Assembly (NCBI RefSeq): GCF_014851395.1
Contig: NW_024041150.1
Location: 4,392,891-4,456,890, forward strand
Length of the DNA stretch: 64,000 nt
Origin: Micropterus salmoides
Taxonomy: Eukaryota; Chordata; Actinopteri; Centrarchiformes; Centrarchidae
Direction: 5' to 3'
Shown here in pieces: positions 1-12,480 of this stretch. Under the pieces are notes generated by a model. The model was not told where the DNA came from, did no database searches, and saw only the letters and a program-made list of their open reading frames with translations. Numbering within the stretch: the first letter of the stretch is position 1; every line of letters starts with the position of its first letter. The position numbers and the translations under genes were made by a program.

Positions 1-695
1 AATCAAATACGATTTTAAATAGGTCTAGTTAAAAAAAAAAGAAAAACAAAAAGACAATCAGTATGTGGCAGTCAGCGTTGATATTGTGGAGGGCCGCCAC
101 AAATTAATGAACATATGTGAAACACTGCAGCTGTTTGAGTATATCCCATATCAGGTCGGTGCATCCCTACTTGCTGTGGTAACGATGTAGGTTTCATTAA
201 CTACGTACGCTGGTGAGGCGGTTTTTCTTCATCTCGCCCTCCAAACAATTGCGCTGTCAAGATCAGAAGCTTCCAGAACAGCTGATATTAGATCTTGTGG
301 TGCAGCTAAGATAAAAACTGCGTCTGCCGTTCTTTTAGTGCCAAAGAAGAATGTTAAAAGTCTTGAATCTCTAATCTTGAACACCTCAAACCAAGCCGGA
401 AGTCTTTGCAGTTGTGGATTACTTTTAACATCAACATTAAGACTGCTTTGACCTTAAAAACATAGCATGAATCAAAGCTCTTAGTACGTCTCTGCAGATT
501 TTTATCTTTTATATCTTTTCTTATTGTCTTGAATTGTTTGTTCAGGAGTTTTATTTTTGTCTGCATGAAGATATTTTTGCTGTTTATATTTGTCATTTTG
601 TTAAATTAATACGTCTCGGGGTTTAATATTTCGGTTTATTAGGGGTCTTTTCCGCCTTCATTGATTTCCTCTGCTTTTTGTGTGTGTTTGCTCAG
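1..695 (+). other. slc30a6 intron, with dispersed repeat end
   Basis: There is no exon here that I can support. The stretch around 148-170 has the GGTCGGTGCATCCCT-type end seen in many dispersed fish repeats. The rest precedes the CTCAG acceptor at 691-695 of the first visible slc30a6 exon and is read as intron. Confidence 0.4.
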
Positions 696-3600
696 TAACT
701 ATAATGCCGTGGACACGGCGTCGGCGGTCGCCATCGCTCTCATGACGTTCGGCACCATGTATCCCATGAGCGTCTACAGCGGCAAAGTGCTGCTGCAGGT
801 ACAACAAACACGTCTCTTTCTGTTCGACCTGCCGTCACAGGCCCACGTTAGGACGCTTCACGTAGATTAAATGTGTTCCTCTCATTCACAGACCACGCCG
901 TCCCACGTCCTCGGCCAACTGGACAAACTGCTCAGAGAGGTGAGTCCGAAACATTTAAAACAGAGACGGTTTAAACGTTTGATTCTACCAATGCCGTATG
1001 ACTGATTTGCCCTGTGTGTTTGTATTTACCTTTTGTATTGATCGTTGTTTTTATTTACTGTCAGTAAAATAAAAAAAGCCCTTTGAGTCACAAAGCTTTA
1101 CTCTACTGTAATAAATCTGATTAGAGCCTTTTAGTCCACTAGTAATATTAAGTTTCTTTGGATTTGAAATACGAAGTCAGCTGGTCCGCTACAGATAGAA
1201 ATAACTTTTAGTGTTAAAGTAATGATAGGAGATCTGTTTTAATGCCTTTCTGTGACAAATTTGGCTTGGTATTGTGTAAATCTATCATTATGTTTTGAGA
1301 AATTATATTCTTTTCCACTCCTGACAGTCACTTAGATTATAGTCAGAAAGGAGTATAGGAAATATAAATCTCACACATACGCAGCTACAGTGCTTTAACG
1401 GGGCTGGAAGACAAATTATTTAGGCTTTATTTTCATTATTATAGCCCAAAAATGTCTGTCAGCAGATAACCAGCATGTGAGATTCATGACATATTGATTC
1501 TTACGGGTTAATTGTTCCTCTTTGTTTCCGATCAGGTGTCGACTCTGGACGGGGTGCTGGAGGTTCGCAACGAGCACTTCTGGACTGTGGGCTTCGGATC
1601 TCTGGTACGTTTATCAGCCGCAGAGCGAAAGACAAAAACAGCTCTTTAAAATTAACTGAATCAAATGAATTGACCCTTCGCTAAGCCACGCCCCAATCCA
1701 TTTTTCTGGATTTGTTTTAGGTTTTGGAAAGAGAATAAATTGTTCTTCTCCTTTCAACCTCTCTGGGTAGCTGCTGTAACTTTTACAAGTGCACCTGGAA
1801 CAGCGTTTGACCAGATCTTGGAAAAATACAGCAGAAGAAAGCAAGAGAACGACTCTTTTAGCATTAGAGCCAATGGAGCGCATCCATGAAAGTGTCGGAC
1901 CTCAGGTAGAATCCTATACTGCGCTGTGATTGGCCAGCTGCGTATTCGGGGCGTAGCGAAGGGTCAATTATTCATTTTAAATAGGATTTTATTCAGATGA
2001 AGCTGCCAGTGATGGAGACTGTTGTCTGTTGAACCAAACGTCCCATCAAGTATCGTGCACACGGCAGCTTCGTTATATCTTCGTTTTGTTTTTTTAGGGT
2101 AGCAAATTCCTAAACAAATTTTCAATTTAATCCATTTAAACAGCTGACACACAGTGCACCTGAGGCTCTTTGGCCCCTGGAGGTTTGGGGTCAGTTACAC
2201 CTGATAGGTCTCCTATGCTGATTGACAACTCCCTCCAGCTCTCTCTGTCTTAACACCCCTGTTTCCATCATTATCCTCCCTCTGCCTCACCCCTTCCTTC
2301 CTCCTGTTGGTGTGTTTGTTTTGTTCGTCTCTGTATTTCTTTCTCCCCACCCCCCTTTGTGTCCTCCTCCGTCTCCTTCATCCCCTCTCTGTCATTCGTC
2401 GGCTCGGAGTGACGATCTGCAGGGATTTGTTCACCCAGACGAAAAGAAGGAACAAGTCATTCATGCGGAGATGTTCCCTCTCTTTCTCTCTCTCTCCTGC
2501 TTTTGGAGCGAACACTGTTGTTGTTGTGGCTGTTGTCTGTGATGAGTCGTCGTCGTCGTTGTCTGTGTTGCACATTGTTGTAGCGACAGCAAACAAGGCC
2601 AGCTGGCTTTCAGAACTACTGAGGTCCGTGGAAACAAACACGTATACTCCGACGGACAGCACACACACACCAACATCCGTCTGAAGTCAATACAAATAAT
2701 TAATCGTAGCTAATTTAACTGAACTGATGTTGACCCTGAGTTAATTCCTGATGTAAATAGAAGTCTGGCCAAACAGTTGTCAACACAAGGACCGCTTACT
2801 GTGTGGCTGAAAGCTTCGGGAACACAGAGAATGTCGACCTTGTGGATTGTTTTGCCCTTATTTGAGAGTGGTGGCAGAGATACAGACAGGAAAGAGCGAG
2901 GGGTGCGATATGAAACAAAGCTGTCGCGGGAGTATCACTTACCTACAAGACCAATAAACCCTAAGGGTTTTTCATAAGGGATGCAAATGTTAGTGTCTTC
3001 CATAAGGAATTCACAATAATGTGAATTAAAGTAAATGATTAAATTATTTTAATCACATTTAAAACAGATAAAAGAGCGCTCTGGACATGGAGGTCACGTG
3101 CGATTGTTTCATCTCCTTGGTCGAAGGAATGTCGAAATATCAGAAGTTTAGTAGTCAATGCCAATAACTCGAATATACCGAATTCGAGAAAAACAAAATA
3201 CAATATCCCATTTACTTTAATATCTACTCCTTTAATAGATTATCAGGTATAACTGTAAAAACCTCAACTCAGAGTGCAAGCCGAGTTTAGCGTTTAGTTC
3301 TTCCATACGCGACTCTTTTTCTTTTCAAATAGTGGGGGCGGAGCTCTCACTGCATCTGCATCTGCTACTACGGTACCTAGAAGAACGAGTGCCCACGTGT
3401 TTTCAAAATTTCAAAAGTATCGCTTCTTCTGACATCCCTACATGGTCGTATCTTCAACTCCTTCATTGAGAAGCCGCAGCTTGTAAAGACATGAAGAAGA
3501 GAACACGTGTGCTTTGTCATGCAGGTACATGTTGAAAAAATCTAATTGTGATTTTTCTGCTAGATATTACGATTAGATTTTTTTAAGTTAAGCTAAAGTT

Positions 3601-6600
3601 CAGTATTCACTGCCGGTCCGTTTCTGACGGAAGCTGCGTCAAGCAGCACAGAGCAGATGAACCGCGCAGGAATTCAGACACAGAACAGCAAAGAGAATCT
3701 GGTCGATTTTGAAAATAAAACATCCCGTGCAGACCCCCGATCATGTATCGCCAATAAACACAGTTACACAGTCAAGAAAACAAACACTTTATCTACGTAG
3801 CCAACTTAACCAAGCACAAAAACCAAGGACAACTGAACAAGTCAGCAAAATCAGGCAGGAACGCTCTTATTCTGAAATGCTCCATGTGGATTTGTATCCT
3901 GCAGAGAGCTGTTACCCGTAGTTGAAGCACACAAAATGACAAATTAATAACATGTCAACAACGTGTAGGCTAAACGCATTTGTCAGTTCGGTTGGCGCCA
4001 TTATCCCACGTTTTCCTCCAGTTTCCTTTGTTGTTGTAAAATGTACACGCCCTGTGCTCGCTCTTGATTGGTGAGGAGGACCATAACAGTAGAAGCATGG
4101 CGCTTGTGATTGGCGAGCAGGTCTGTTACACAACGATGACAACGAAATGTAGTTGCACAACTGTTGATGGGGGTCAAATGCGCTGTATAATTAACCTAAA
4201 TTTATTCGCCGTCTTCACTATTTGCTATTTGCTGCAGACAACTGTACGCACGTCGCGGTTCCTTGCGGGGCTTTTTTCAAGTAGCCGGCTATTTACACAG
4301 GGTTAGGGTTACAATATTGGATTTATTTACCTACTTTAAAAACACTTATTGAAAGTTTTATGTACAACAAACACTGAGCATCAGTCAATACAGAGCAGAC
4401 AGAAATAATCAAAGGGAGAGAAGTAATGCACTAACATTAGGACAGGTGTCATAAAGTGCAGAAAGGTGACAGGGAGACCTTCTTTTAGCATCTTAGCGTT
4501 GTTCTGTAGCATTGATGTCAAAAGTAGTAAAACTGAAACAATAACGCTTCACTCAAACTGCTGCTTCTAATGCGGCCGAAATACAAAAGAATTGAAAGGA
4601 TTGAACATCCAGCCTTTTCCACAGCACATGAATTAGATAACATTAAACATGCAGACACCAAATAAAGTGGCCTTCAAATGTTGACGTCAAAGTAAAGATG
4701 ATGGTGGTTTATGTAAGAATATGAGGTCGGATCCACATTTAACACATGAATATTTAACAGGATGTTCAAATCATGATTCTTTTTGGTGTTTCTCGTGCAG
4801 TCGCTGATGTCATGGCCTTAATGTTTCTGTGTGTGTGTGTGTGTGACATTCATTGGACAGGTTTCTATCTGTGCATGAAACCGTGAATGGGTAGAATGAC
4901 GTTGCAAATGTGTCACGTTATGCAAATGAATCAGTCTGTGTCTTTTTTTAATCCCTTCCATGCTCTGTTAGTGTGTGTAGGTAGCCTCCAGGTGGAGCGG
5001 CGTCCTCTGTTTACCTCCGCCTCGATGCTGCTTTTGTTGTTGTTTTTATTTGTTATCGATGCTGCCGCTCCCGTTGTTGTTGTTGTTGTCACAGATTTTG
5101 CTGCTGTTACACAACTGTTGGTTGTTTGCCCACTGCTAACAGAGCAGCTGTCCAAACTGATTTGACCCTCTGACTGCACTTCCGCCCTACGGGGAAGTGT
5201 GTGTGTTTGTGTGTTCTGTCCTTTTGAGGTCTGAATATTCCCATGAGGACGGTAAAATTAGCAAACAAGGACAAAAATGAAGAGCTCAGTTTAGTGTTTT
5301 AAGGTCAGGTTTAGAAGTTAGAGCCTGCACGTGCTGGGATGAAGGTCATTGAGTCATTTTGATGTTTATTTAACCAGCTGTTTTCTTTTTAAAAATTGCT
5401 AAAGGATGTAGGCAAGCATCACTGAACAACAATAAATGCAGTCTGAGTTGTTTAGAAAACACAGTTATTTTGTGTTCTGAGTGCTGCCAGTACGCAGGTG
5501 ACCTACACTCTGTCCCTGAATGCATCCTGTGTTGCAGGCTGTGTATACGCTGTTTTACAGCTACACTAACGCCTTGTTAAAACATAGTCAGGCTCTTCTG
5601 TATTTACAGGAAGAGTTGCCGACCCCTCAGGTGCCGAATTAAAACACAAACCTTTAAACAGACCTTTTTTGTGATTGTTGTGGCCTAAAATGCCTGATTT
5701 TGCAGCGGCTTTTCTAAAAGAAAAGTTGCAGTGTTTTGTGGGGTTTTTTTGCATCGAAATTGTGGAATATGGGAAAACTGCAAAGGAGGATGTGATGATT
5801 TAACTTCAGAATTATAGCTGAAGCATTAAACAGTCCGTCTAGGACTTGCCGGGCCTAACTAATGTCATATCACGATTATAGTGAATATTATCAGTATTAT
5901 CGGTACGGTACTGTAAAAATGTGCTGAAAAATGTTAAAATGTACTGAAACACACACTGAAACCATTTCAACAAGTTTTATATTGAAAACTACAAATAAAA
6001 TTTTAGATTTTAAATTATATAGGTAATTCAATGACCCCGTGCACAATTACATGAAAACACATAAGTCTTTAGAAGACAGTGACAGTAACTGCAATGAGCC
6101 CAACAGCTGACATAAATACTGAGGAGTCTGCAGCGTTTCTCCTGTTCTGACACTTTCAGAACAACATGTACCGTTTTAACAAGAGCAGCAACACCGAGAG
6201 CTTCAGTTTACACGCTGTTAGCAAGTCAGACACCAAAGTTAACTCACCCTGCGTTGAGTTTCCCTCAGCGCTCTCATAAAAACTAAAATACGACCTGACT
6301 TCAGAGTGACAGCGCTGCCACGGTGCATACTGCGCATGCACGCCTACTTCTGGGAGACTGTCGCTAACTTTGGTTGATGCTGGACACTATTTGCCGTGAG
6401 TTTGTAACCAAACCTGGTTTATAATGGTAATTAAAATGTGTACTTTAATAGTTTTACCATGGTTTATCGTTAAACCGGTAATCGTTTCTATCTCTAACCC
6501 TGACCCTGCATATTTAAACCAGCTGACCTTGATTCTTTCTTGCAGCTGACCGGGATGCAGCGGCCTGTGAGTCAGTGATTTGTCTCATCCGACGTCCTCC

Positions 6601-7733
6601 GTGCGTTTCTGCCATTCACTCCGTATGTTTCGTGGTGGCAAAGTGTAGACGATTTCCTTTACTGTTCGACCACGATACCGCACGTTTAGCAGAACAGTTA
6701 ACTCCCGCTGCGGTAAAGAAGGCACATGTGAGACGTTGGTATCACACACGTCTGCTGCCTCTTCCAAACAAGGAAGTGAGTACGCTGACGTTATGATTAG
6801 CAGGAAACAACATTTATTCCATCTTAAATGTTCAAACACAGAAGAGACTCAGAAATGTGGCTACATGTCCTGGAATCTCAGAGGCCAAATGAAATTGTCC
6901 TCTTAAAACATTTTATGTCTTGTCTGACATTTTTTGTTTGTTTCTGTAAAGCACTTTGTAATTATTGCTTTGAAAAGATCTAAATGTAAAACCTTATTTG
7001 ACTGACTTGTCTTGTGCCCCCTCTCCCTGATGTTCCTACCCCTCTGCCCCTCCTCGTCTCCTTCCCTTCCTGCTCCCTACCCCTTCGCTCTCCCCTCTGC
7101 ACCTTTGTGTGTCAGGCTGGCTCTGCCCACGTTCGTATCCGACGTGATGCCAACGAGCAGCTGGTCCTGGCTCACGTCACCAACCGGCTGCTGCCGCTCG
7201 TCTCCACGCTGACCGTCCAGATCTTTAAAGATGACTGGACCAGACCGCTCCTCACCGGGACCCTCTCCTCCTCCTCCTCTGGTCCCCCTCTGGGTCCTGC
7301 TGAAGGCTACGCCGCCCTCTCCTCCTCCTCCTATCTGCCTCCTCTGCTGTCCTCAGAAGGAGAGCTGGATCCTCTGACCTCCACCCCCTCCAAACCCAGC
7401 AGCCCTCCTCCAGAGTTCTCCTTCGACACACCGGGGAGAAACGTGCAGCCCGTGGTCCTCCCTGCACCGGGACACCACGGCCACAGGCCCTACGGCGGCC
7501 CGGGACTGTCCTACGGAGCGTCTCCCTACGCAGGGATGTTGAGTCAGGGTCTGGTGCGGCCCGGTGGCGGGCTGGGACCTGGAGTGCAGGGTCTGGGGTA
7601 TGGACTAGGTGTGAGCGGGGTCCCTTCCTCTCAGAGCTACAGAACTGCCTTTGGAGGAGCGGCAGCGCCGCTCCGGTTTGGAACCGGCAACCCCCTGGCT
7701 TCACAGTCGCAGTACAGACAATACCGACCCTGA
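696..7733 (+). CDS. slc30a6: Zinc transporter 6 (ZnT6), 3' part, four coding exons
   Basis: Readable coding exons are 696-798, 892-939, 1536-1604 and 7116-7733, each with AG acceptor and GT donor; the last ends at a TGA stop. The protein reads NYNAVDTASAVAIALM, then a TTPSHVLGQLDKLLRE segment, then STLDGVLEVRNEHFW, then a domain opening AGSAHVRIRRDANEQ. These match the last transmembrane segment and cytosolic C-terminal domain of vertebrate SLC30A6 as I remember it. The tail keeps the family's SSPPPEFSF motif and then a Gly/Pro/Tyr-rich stretch. ZnT6 is known to pair with ZnT5 in the early secretory pathway, where the complex loads zinc into ectoenzymes such as alkaline phosphatase; ZnT6 is regarded as the modulatory subunit. 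The N-terminal exons lie left of the window, so the model is partial. The 5.5-kb intron before the last exon is filled with repeats. Identification is firm; the exact upstream edge rests on one CTCAG acceptor. Confidence 0.95.
1668..1969. mobile_element. MITE with about 13-bp terminal inverted repeats
   Basis: The left end TGACCCTTCGCTA (1671-1683) is matched in inverted orientation by TAGCGAAGGGTCA (1954-1966). GCCCC and GGGGC lie just inside each end, and AAT/ATT flank the outside. The interior of about 270 bp has no coding capacity. It lies in the long slc30a6 intron. The superfamily is not assigned: the ends do not match a hAT, Tc1 or piggyBac signature I can name. Confidence 0.75.
3620..3770 (+). 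repeat. Dispersed repeat, copy 1
   Basis: This copy shares ordered blocks with 9615-9757: a GCGTCAAGC block, then GGCACAGAGCAGATGAACC-like, GCAGGAA.TCAGACA, and a run with AAAATAAAA. The copies are diverged, so the family is old or both copies are decayed. No terminal repeats or coding frame are visible. It lies in the slc30a6 intron. The family is not identified. Confidence 0.6.
5860..6490. mobile_element. Probable non-autonomous hAT-like element
   Basis: The stretch opens with a GGTACGGTACTGTAAAAA-type motif and closes with a GTTAAACCGGTAATCG-type motif. Such AT-rich ends with GC-rich interior blocks (for example ACGCCTACTTCTGGG near 6340) are typical of dispersed fish hAT-derived repeats. 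No transposase frame is visible. The boundaries are approximate and the class is inferred from the ends only. Confidence 0.4.
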
Positions 7734-9350
7734 TTGTGCCGAGCTAGAACTTCTGTACCTTTCAAATACTTGGATTCATGCCGAAGGTCGAGTTTCTCGG
7801 TTCAGATATTTAAAACTCTGATGAGATTTATTTCCTGTTCAGGCCGGACGGCCGACGCTACAACATTTAGTCCCAGTTTATGGTGTCTGATCTTGTAGCG
7901 TGAGCCTCCCCTGATGTTATAAGAGAGATGTTGTGGTATTTATTTTGTTGACAGGGGGACCAAAGGTGGACCGGTTTAATCAGGATTCTGGGGTAACGAC
8001 CTCAGGATGGGACAGACAGGAAGAAAGCAGCGTGTCCATACTTATTTTGTTACAGGAAAGACTGTGAGGAAAAACATTTTAGGGCAACATCGTCAAACAT
8101 TATTCCCGGTGAGAGGAAATTCAGGCTTTTAACGGATACTAGAATCCAAAGAGAGTCACAGTAAAACCTCGATCACGAGCATTACAAGCAGCCAGTAGCG
8201 AGGAGGTCAGAGGTGACGACGCTGATGATATTCTAGTGTCCTACGAATGATGACATAAGACAAAGAAAGATTAAAAAAACAGATGATGAGAAAAGAATTG
8301 CTCGAACTCAACAGCGTATTGGACCAAATGGAGGGAGGAGATTTAGAAAACACACATATATATATTGTGATTTAAAAACTCCAGTTTAATCTTTTTTTTT
8401 ATACCCGTTGAAAAGGCATCTGCTCAAAAAGTGTTGTCTTAAAGTGTCCCGAGACCTGGATTAAGTTTAAAACAAAAAAAACAACATGAGTTTGTTTTAA
8501 TTTGTAAGCAAAATTATCTGTTGAGCCACTTTAAGTTTCACGCCAGCATCATTTTCTAAACCTTTTTTTCCCCTACTTGACTGAAATAAAAACATTGCTG
8601 CTGAGGACACACATGCAGCATGAAAGTAAAACATAACACAGTAAAACACTGAGTATCTCTCTTAGAAAACTCAGAGCACGTTTGGAGCCATAATAATTTG
8701 ATTAGTACCGACAGACTACAAATATTAGCAAGTAAAGCAACATGTTGGTTGCAGCTCTGCAGACTTCATTTGCATCTTAATTTTCTGTTCTACAGCCTGT
8801 CTTCTTTTTGTTTTGTGTTATTCCCCCATACACATTTTTATCTCTTCAAGTAAAATTTAGAACAACTGTGAAGACAAAATTGGAGCAAAATGAATGTGTT
8901 TGTATCAGGACGTGATGAAAACATGGCGCCTGTGAGGGGAACGTCCTGAAAAGGAACATTAAACGATTTTCCTGAAGAGGCCTGTTTCATGTACTCTACG
9001 GTGGAGAGACTCTTTGACTGGGATGTTGATGGGTGTATATTTATAATCTGTCACAAAATAATTCCTCATTTGTTTGTTCCTTACAGGTCACAGATTTGCG
9101 GTGCCTTTCTCAGACGTAGGGAATAAAAAAGCCCGTAAAACACGTAAAAACGTTGAATCGTTACATCAGAGCTGAGAAATCGAACACATGCAGAGTGAAT
9201 ATATATATAACGGTAAAACCAAACAGAGAAATGTTCTTACTTTGCAGAATAAAGAACAGTATTGTTGTTAACACTCTGCCTTATTCCATGTATGTTTACT
9301 TCAAACGAACGTCTGGGAGTCTGTTATTAAAAACAGGTCATGAAAGTTGA
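7734..9350 (+). other. slc30a6: Probable slc30a6 3' UTR
   Basis: This non-coding stretch follows the slc30a6 stop. AATAAA hexamers on the plus strand at about 8585, 9122 and 9249 are candidate poly(A) signals, and I cannot say which is used. No conserved coding frame is visible. The sequence is AT-rich and less repeat-like than what follows. Confidence 0.5.
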
Positions 9351-9614
9351 AGTCCAGCTTTTTTTCTCATCATTTCTTCAAATTATCCTTCAATGTGTTG
9401 CATGAACTGAAGTTTAAAATATAAACTTTTTTGGAAAAGTCCAAAAAACAGGGGCGGAGCTAGACTCTCAGCACAGTGGGGCGGGGCTTCATCACGGGCC
9501 CCACCTGCTACCAAGTTTACATGACCTCGGACTCACTCCGAAAGTCCACTGACTCTGTCTTTTTCGCTGCTGCCACAGCTGATCGCAGCCATCGCTCTAC
9601 TAAATGTTTGTTCT

Positions 9615-9757
9615 CACACCAGAAGCGTCAAGCGGCACAGAGCAGATGAACCACGCAGGAAGTCAGACATAGAAACAGCCGAGAATTCGGTCAATTTTCA
9701 AAATAAAATAGCCGGTACAGACTTCCAATCGTATATCAACAATATACAGAGTTAAAT
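9615..9757 (+). repeat. Dispersed repeat, copy 2
   Basis: This is a second diverged copy of the repeat at 3620-3770, in the same orientation. It is preceded by a GC-rich block with GGGGCGGAGCTAG near 9450, which has a counterpart near 3336 ahead of the first copy. The shared region may therefore be longer than the two marked blocks. Confidence 0.6.
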
Positions 9758-9829
9758 CACTGCCGAAACGCCTCTGAGAGGCTTCAAGTGGAAGTTGACA
9801 CCGTAAATAAACCGCTGCTCACACGCAGT

Positions 9830-10990
9830 CTACTCCGTCCCTCAGAATTCCCATGATGCATGAGGGGGAAGGGAGTTTTGTTAAAATGTGTTTATAAGTT
9901 TGCCATTTGTTTGAAATACAAATGTTACTTTATGATTTATGTTTAGAATCTAGTGTTTTTTGTTGTCATCCTTGTGGTGGTTTACCATTGAAACCAGGAG
10001 TGAAGAGACTGTTTCATTTGATAAGAGCTGCTGAAGATGTCGTTCGTCGGGCCCCTGGGTCGGCCGCCCCCATGCACCCACGCTTTCTCCGCTTATGCCG
10101 AAAACAAAAATACGTACTTCCAGTTTTTTGTGCTTTTCGGTTTCAAAGGCGAGAAAAACTCGTCCGCCTCTGCTACGTTAAACATTTTTGCATCTGGCCG
10201 CATCGGGTCAGTGGGTTTGAAACTTACTGGCCCCAAGTCAATTTATACTGCCTATACCTGGTCTCTGTTCCTCTAAATGGGACCATAATTTACTAAATGA
10301 ACATCACGCTGTGTTGAAGAAGACTTGAAACTAGCGACTGAGACCATAAACTCATCAGGAAAGTGTTTACTGAAACATTTGACCATAATTTCTGATGGAG
10401 CCGGACTTCTTTTTGCAACCAGCAGACTCGCTGGTTTATTAAAACAACAAACAATGAAATAATAATAATAATTAGAAATGTTATACAACAGTTATTTAAT
10501 ATATTTACAGGTCTAGTCTGAGTTTCCACTGGTTGTCCTCTGGCATGAGGAGATATATTTTTGATTTGGCATTCTGGCATTTCTCCCAGTAAATAGGAGT
10601 TTCTGTGTCTCATGTAAATTTGAATTCGGGGTATATTTGGGGAATGTTTGCGTAGTGTTTTTCTCTCAATGTTTATATTTAGGGCTTGAGGTTAGAAAGT
10701 GCAGCTCTGTCTCTACCTGTCTAACTCTGTCTCCTGTTTGCTGCTGATCAGGTTGGATACGGGGAGTTTTTACAGCTGCTTCTCTGAAAACGCTGAAAGT
10801 CACTCTACTTGTGTACTTACTACAGAGGAGCCCCTCCCTGCAGATCCTTTTAACCTCATTGTTGCAGAAGAAGCGACACGAGTAAAATTTACTCTTTAAG
10901 AAAGTATTCGTTCACTGTGGTATTGGATTCGATCCTTTGGACGACTCTTTTGGCAAACGGCACAATCTCAGCAATGTTCCTGTTTCAGCC
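9830..10990. other. Intergenic stretch, no supported gene
   Basis: A GC-rich block at 10037-10276 has an open plus-strand frame of 79 codons, but I recognise no protein family and see no splice context. It could be part of a decayed repeat. The rest is AT-rich with nothing I can name. Confidence 0.3.
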
Positions 10991-10994
10991 GCAC

Positions 10995-11270
10995 GCTGCC
11001 CTGCTTGCATAATAATGTATGACACACTTTAGCAACTTTGCGGCGTCCGGTCATTATTTTGTCCCCTGCAATCATGTTATTTTTTTGGCCCGCAGTTCGC
11101 CGCCCTCGCATCCTCATCAGCCCAGAAATATTCAAATGAATGAGCGGGGCTGCGGGCCGCCGTGTGAGGCTGAGGTGAGGAGACAGCTTAGAGTCTGGCA
11201 GAGTCGCAACGTGTTAGGAGGCCAACAGACTCCTGACCCCGTTACTGAAGGACCCCTGGTCAACAAGAAC
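10995..11270. other. Non-repetitive GC-richer block, candidate conserved non-coding element
   Basis: The stretch from TGCATAATAATGTATGACA through CATTATTTTGTCCCCTGC to ATTCAAATGAATGAGCG is complex and not simple-sequence. It does not resemble any repeat elsewhere in the window. It contains TAAT cores and an ATTCAAATGAAT palindrome of the kind bound by homeodomain or POU factors. An 85-codon plus frame crosses it but resembles no family. The call as a conserved element is inference only. Confidence 0.3.
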
Positions 11271-11869
11271 CGCTAATAGGCCCAAGTTCCCTTTTTTCCA
11301 GACCAGCACTCATTGATCACAGGGTTTGTTTAAAATCAAATGAGGGGAACATTTTCCCACTGAGGGAAGCTCGCAGCTTTCCGAGGAGTTTAGTCCGTTA
11401 ACGAGGCGGATGTTCGTGGGCGTTGTTCCAATTGCGATGAATGTACAGTAGATGCAGACTGTGGAGGTGCCAAACATTACCCGAAGCTCACTGAAAACCA
11501 CTTGAACTTCTGCTCCGTCTCCAGAAGAAATGAAAGCTGCCCTGTGGAACGGTTCTGTTTGACAGTCAGTTTCTCACCAGAACTCGATTTCAGCCTCACA
11601 AATATGTGCGGGTCTGTTTTTCCTTGTTTGGGCCTTGTAGTTCACATGAAGGGAAATGTTAATGCTACATCAGACAACAGTGTGCTTCCAGCCTTTCCTG
11701 TTTCAACACGACATGCCACTTTGCACAAAGCATGTCTGTAAAGAAAAGGTTTTCCAGTTTGCTGTTGAAGAACTTGAGTTCAACACCATCCGGCACCTTT
11801 GGGATGAACTGGAACACTGACTGTGAACCAGACCTGACCGCCAACATCAGCGTTGGACCTCACTAAAGC

Positions 11870-12480
11870 CTCATTTCCACTGCATGGTACTTTTCTCGAT
11901 TTCGTTTTCCACCGCTGAGAGTACCTCCTTCACTGATCATCGTAGCAACGCCCCGTGAAACTGCTGTGAACTCATCTTCAGCAGTGGAGGGATGATTCTT
12001 GGTCTGTCACAGCAAGGAGACAAACTAAAGGGACATTAAAAAAGTTTGACTCGCTACAGCAAACTTTAGAAATGTTGAACTTGTTGTTCTTCAGGAATGG
12101 TTATGATTATTGATTAAGTTTGTCCTTAACATTAACAAATCAGAGACTAACCACCACGTAGAGCATTTTATTTCTTGCAGTTGTTTTAACGCAGTTCTGT
12201 TTTCAGTCTAAATGGGAGCAACAGCCTGGTTCCTACATGTGGTGGAAAGCCTGAAACCAGATAGGTGGAGGCTGTTGTAGCAGCACTAGGGTTGGGTATC
12301 ACTTAAAATTTTATGATACCAATACCAAACCAGTACCAATAGAGTACTTCATTCGATACCTTGCATAAAATGCCACCTGTTGAAGCCGTAGTAGTTGATT
12401 GGTAGCCTATTATTATGTTTATTGTTGTTACGGACAAGCAAGGTTATCATTTTATTTTGTTTTGTTTCAAATAACTGTGG
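11870..12480. repeat. Fragments of two dispersed fish repeats
   Basis: A block opening TTTCCACTGCATGGTACTTT (about 11873) resembles the palindromic-type fish repeat with that end. A second block opening AGGGTTGGGTATCAC followed by GATACCAATACC (about 12289) resembles a common hAT-derived repeat. Assignment is from memory of their end motifs; no terminal repeat pair was confirmed. Confidence 0.4.

Noticed and set aside
2222..2684. Overlapping frames of 96-125 codons on both strands in the slc30a6 intron
   Set aside because: C/T-rich and GTT/GTC-repeat low-complexity sequence keeps several frames open at once; no family resemblance.
7252..7704. 150-codon minus-strand frame with Arg-rich protein
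   Set aside because: It is the antisense shadow of the last slc30a6 exon, whose GC-rich codons keep the opposite frame open.
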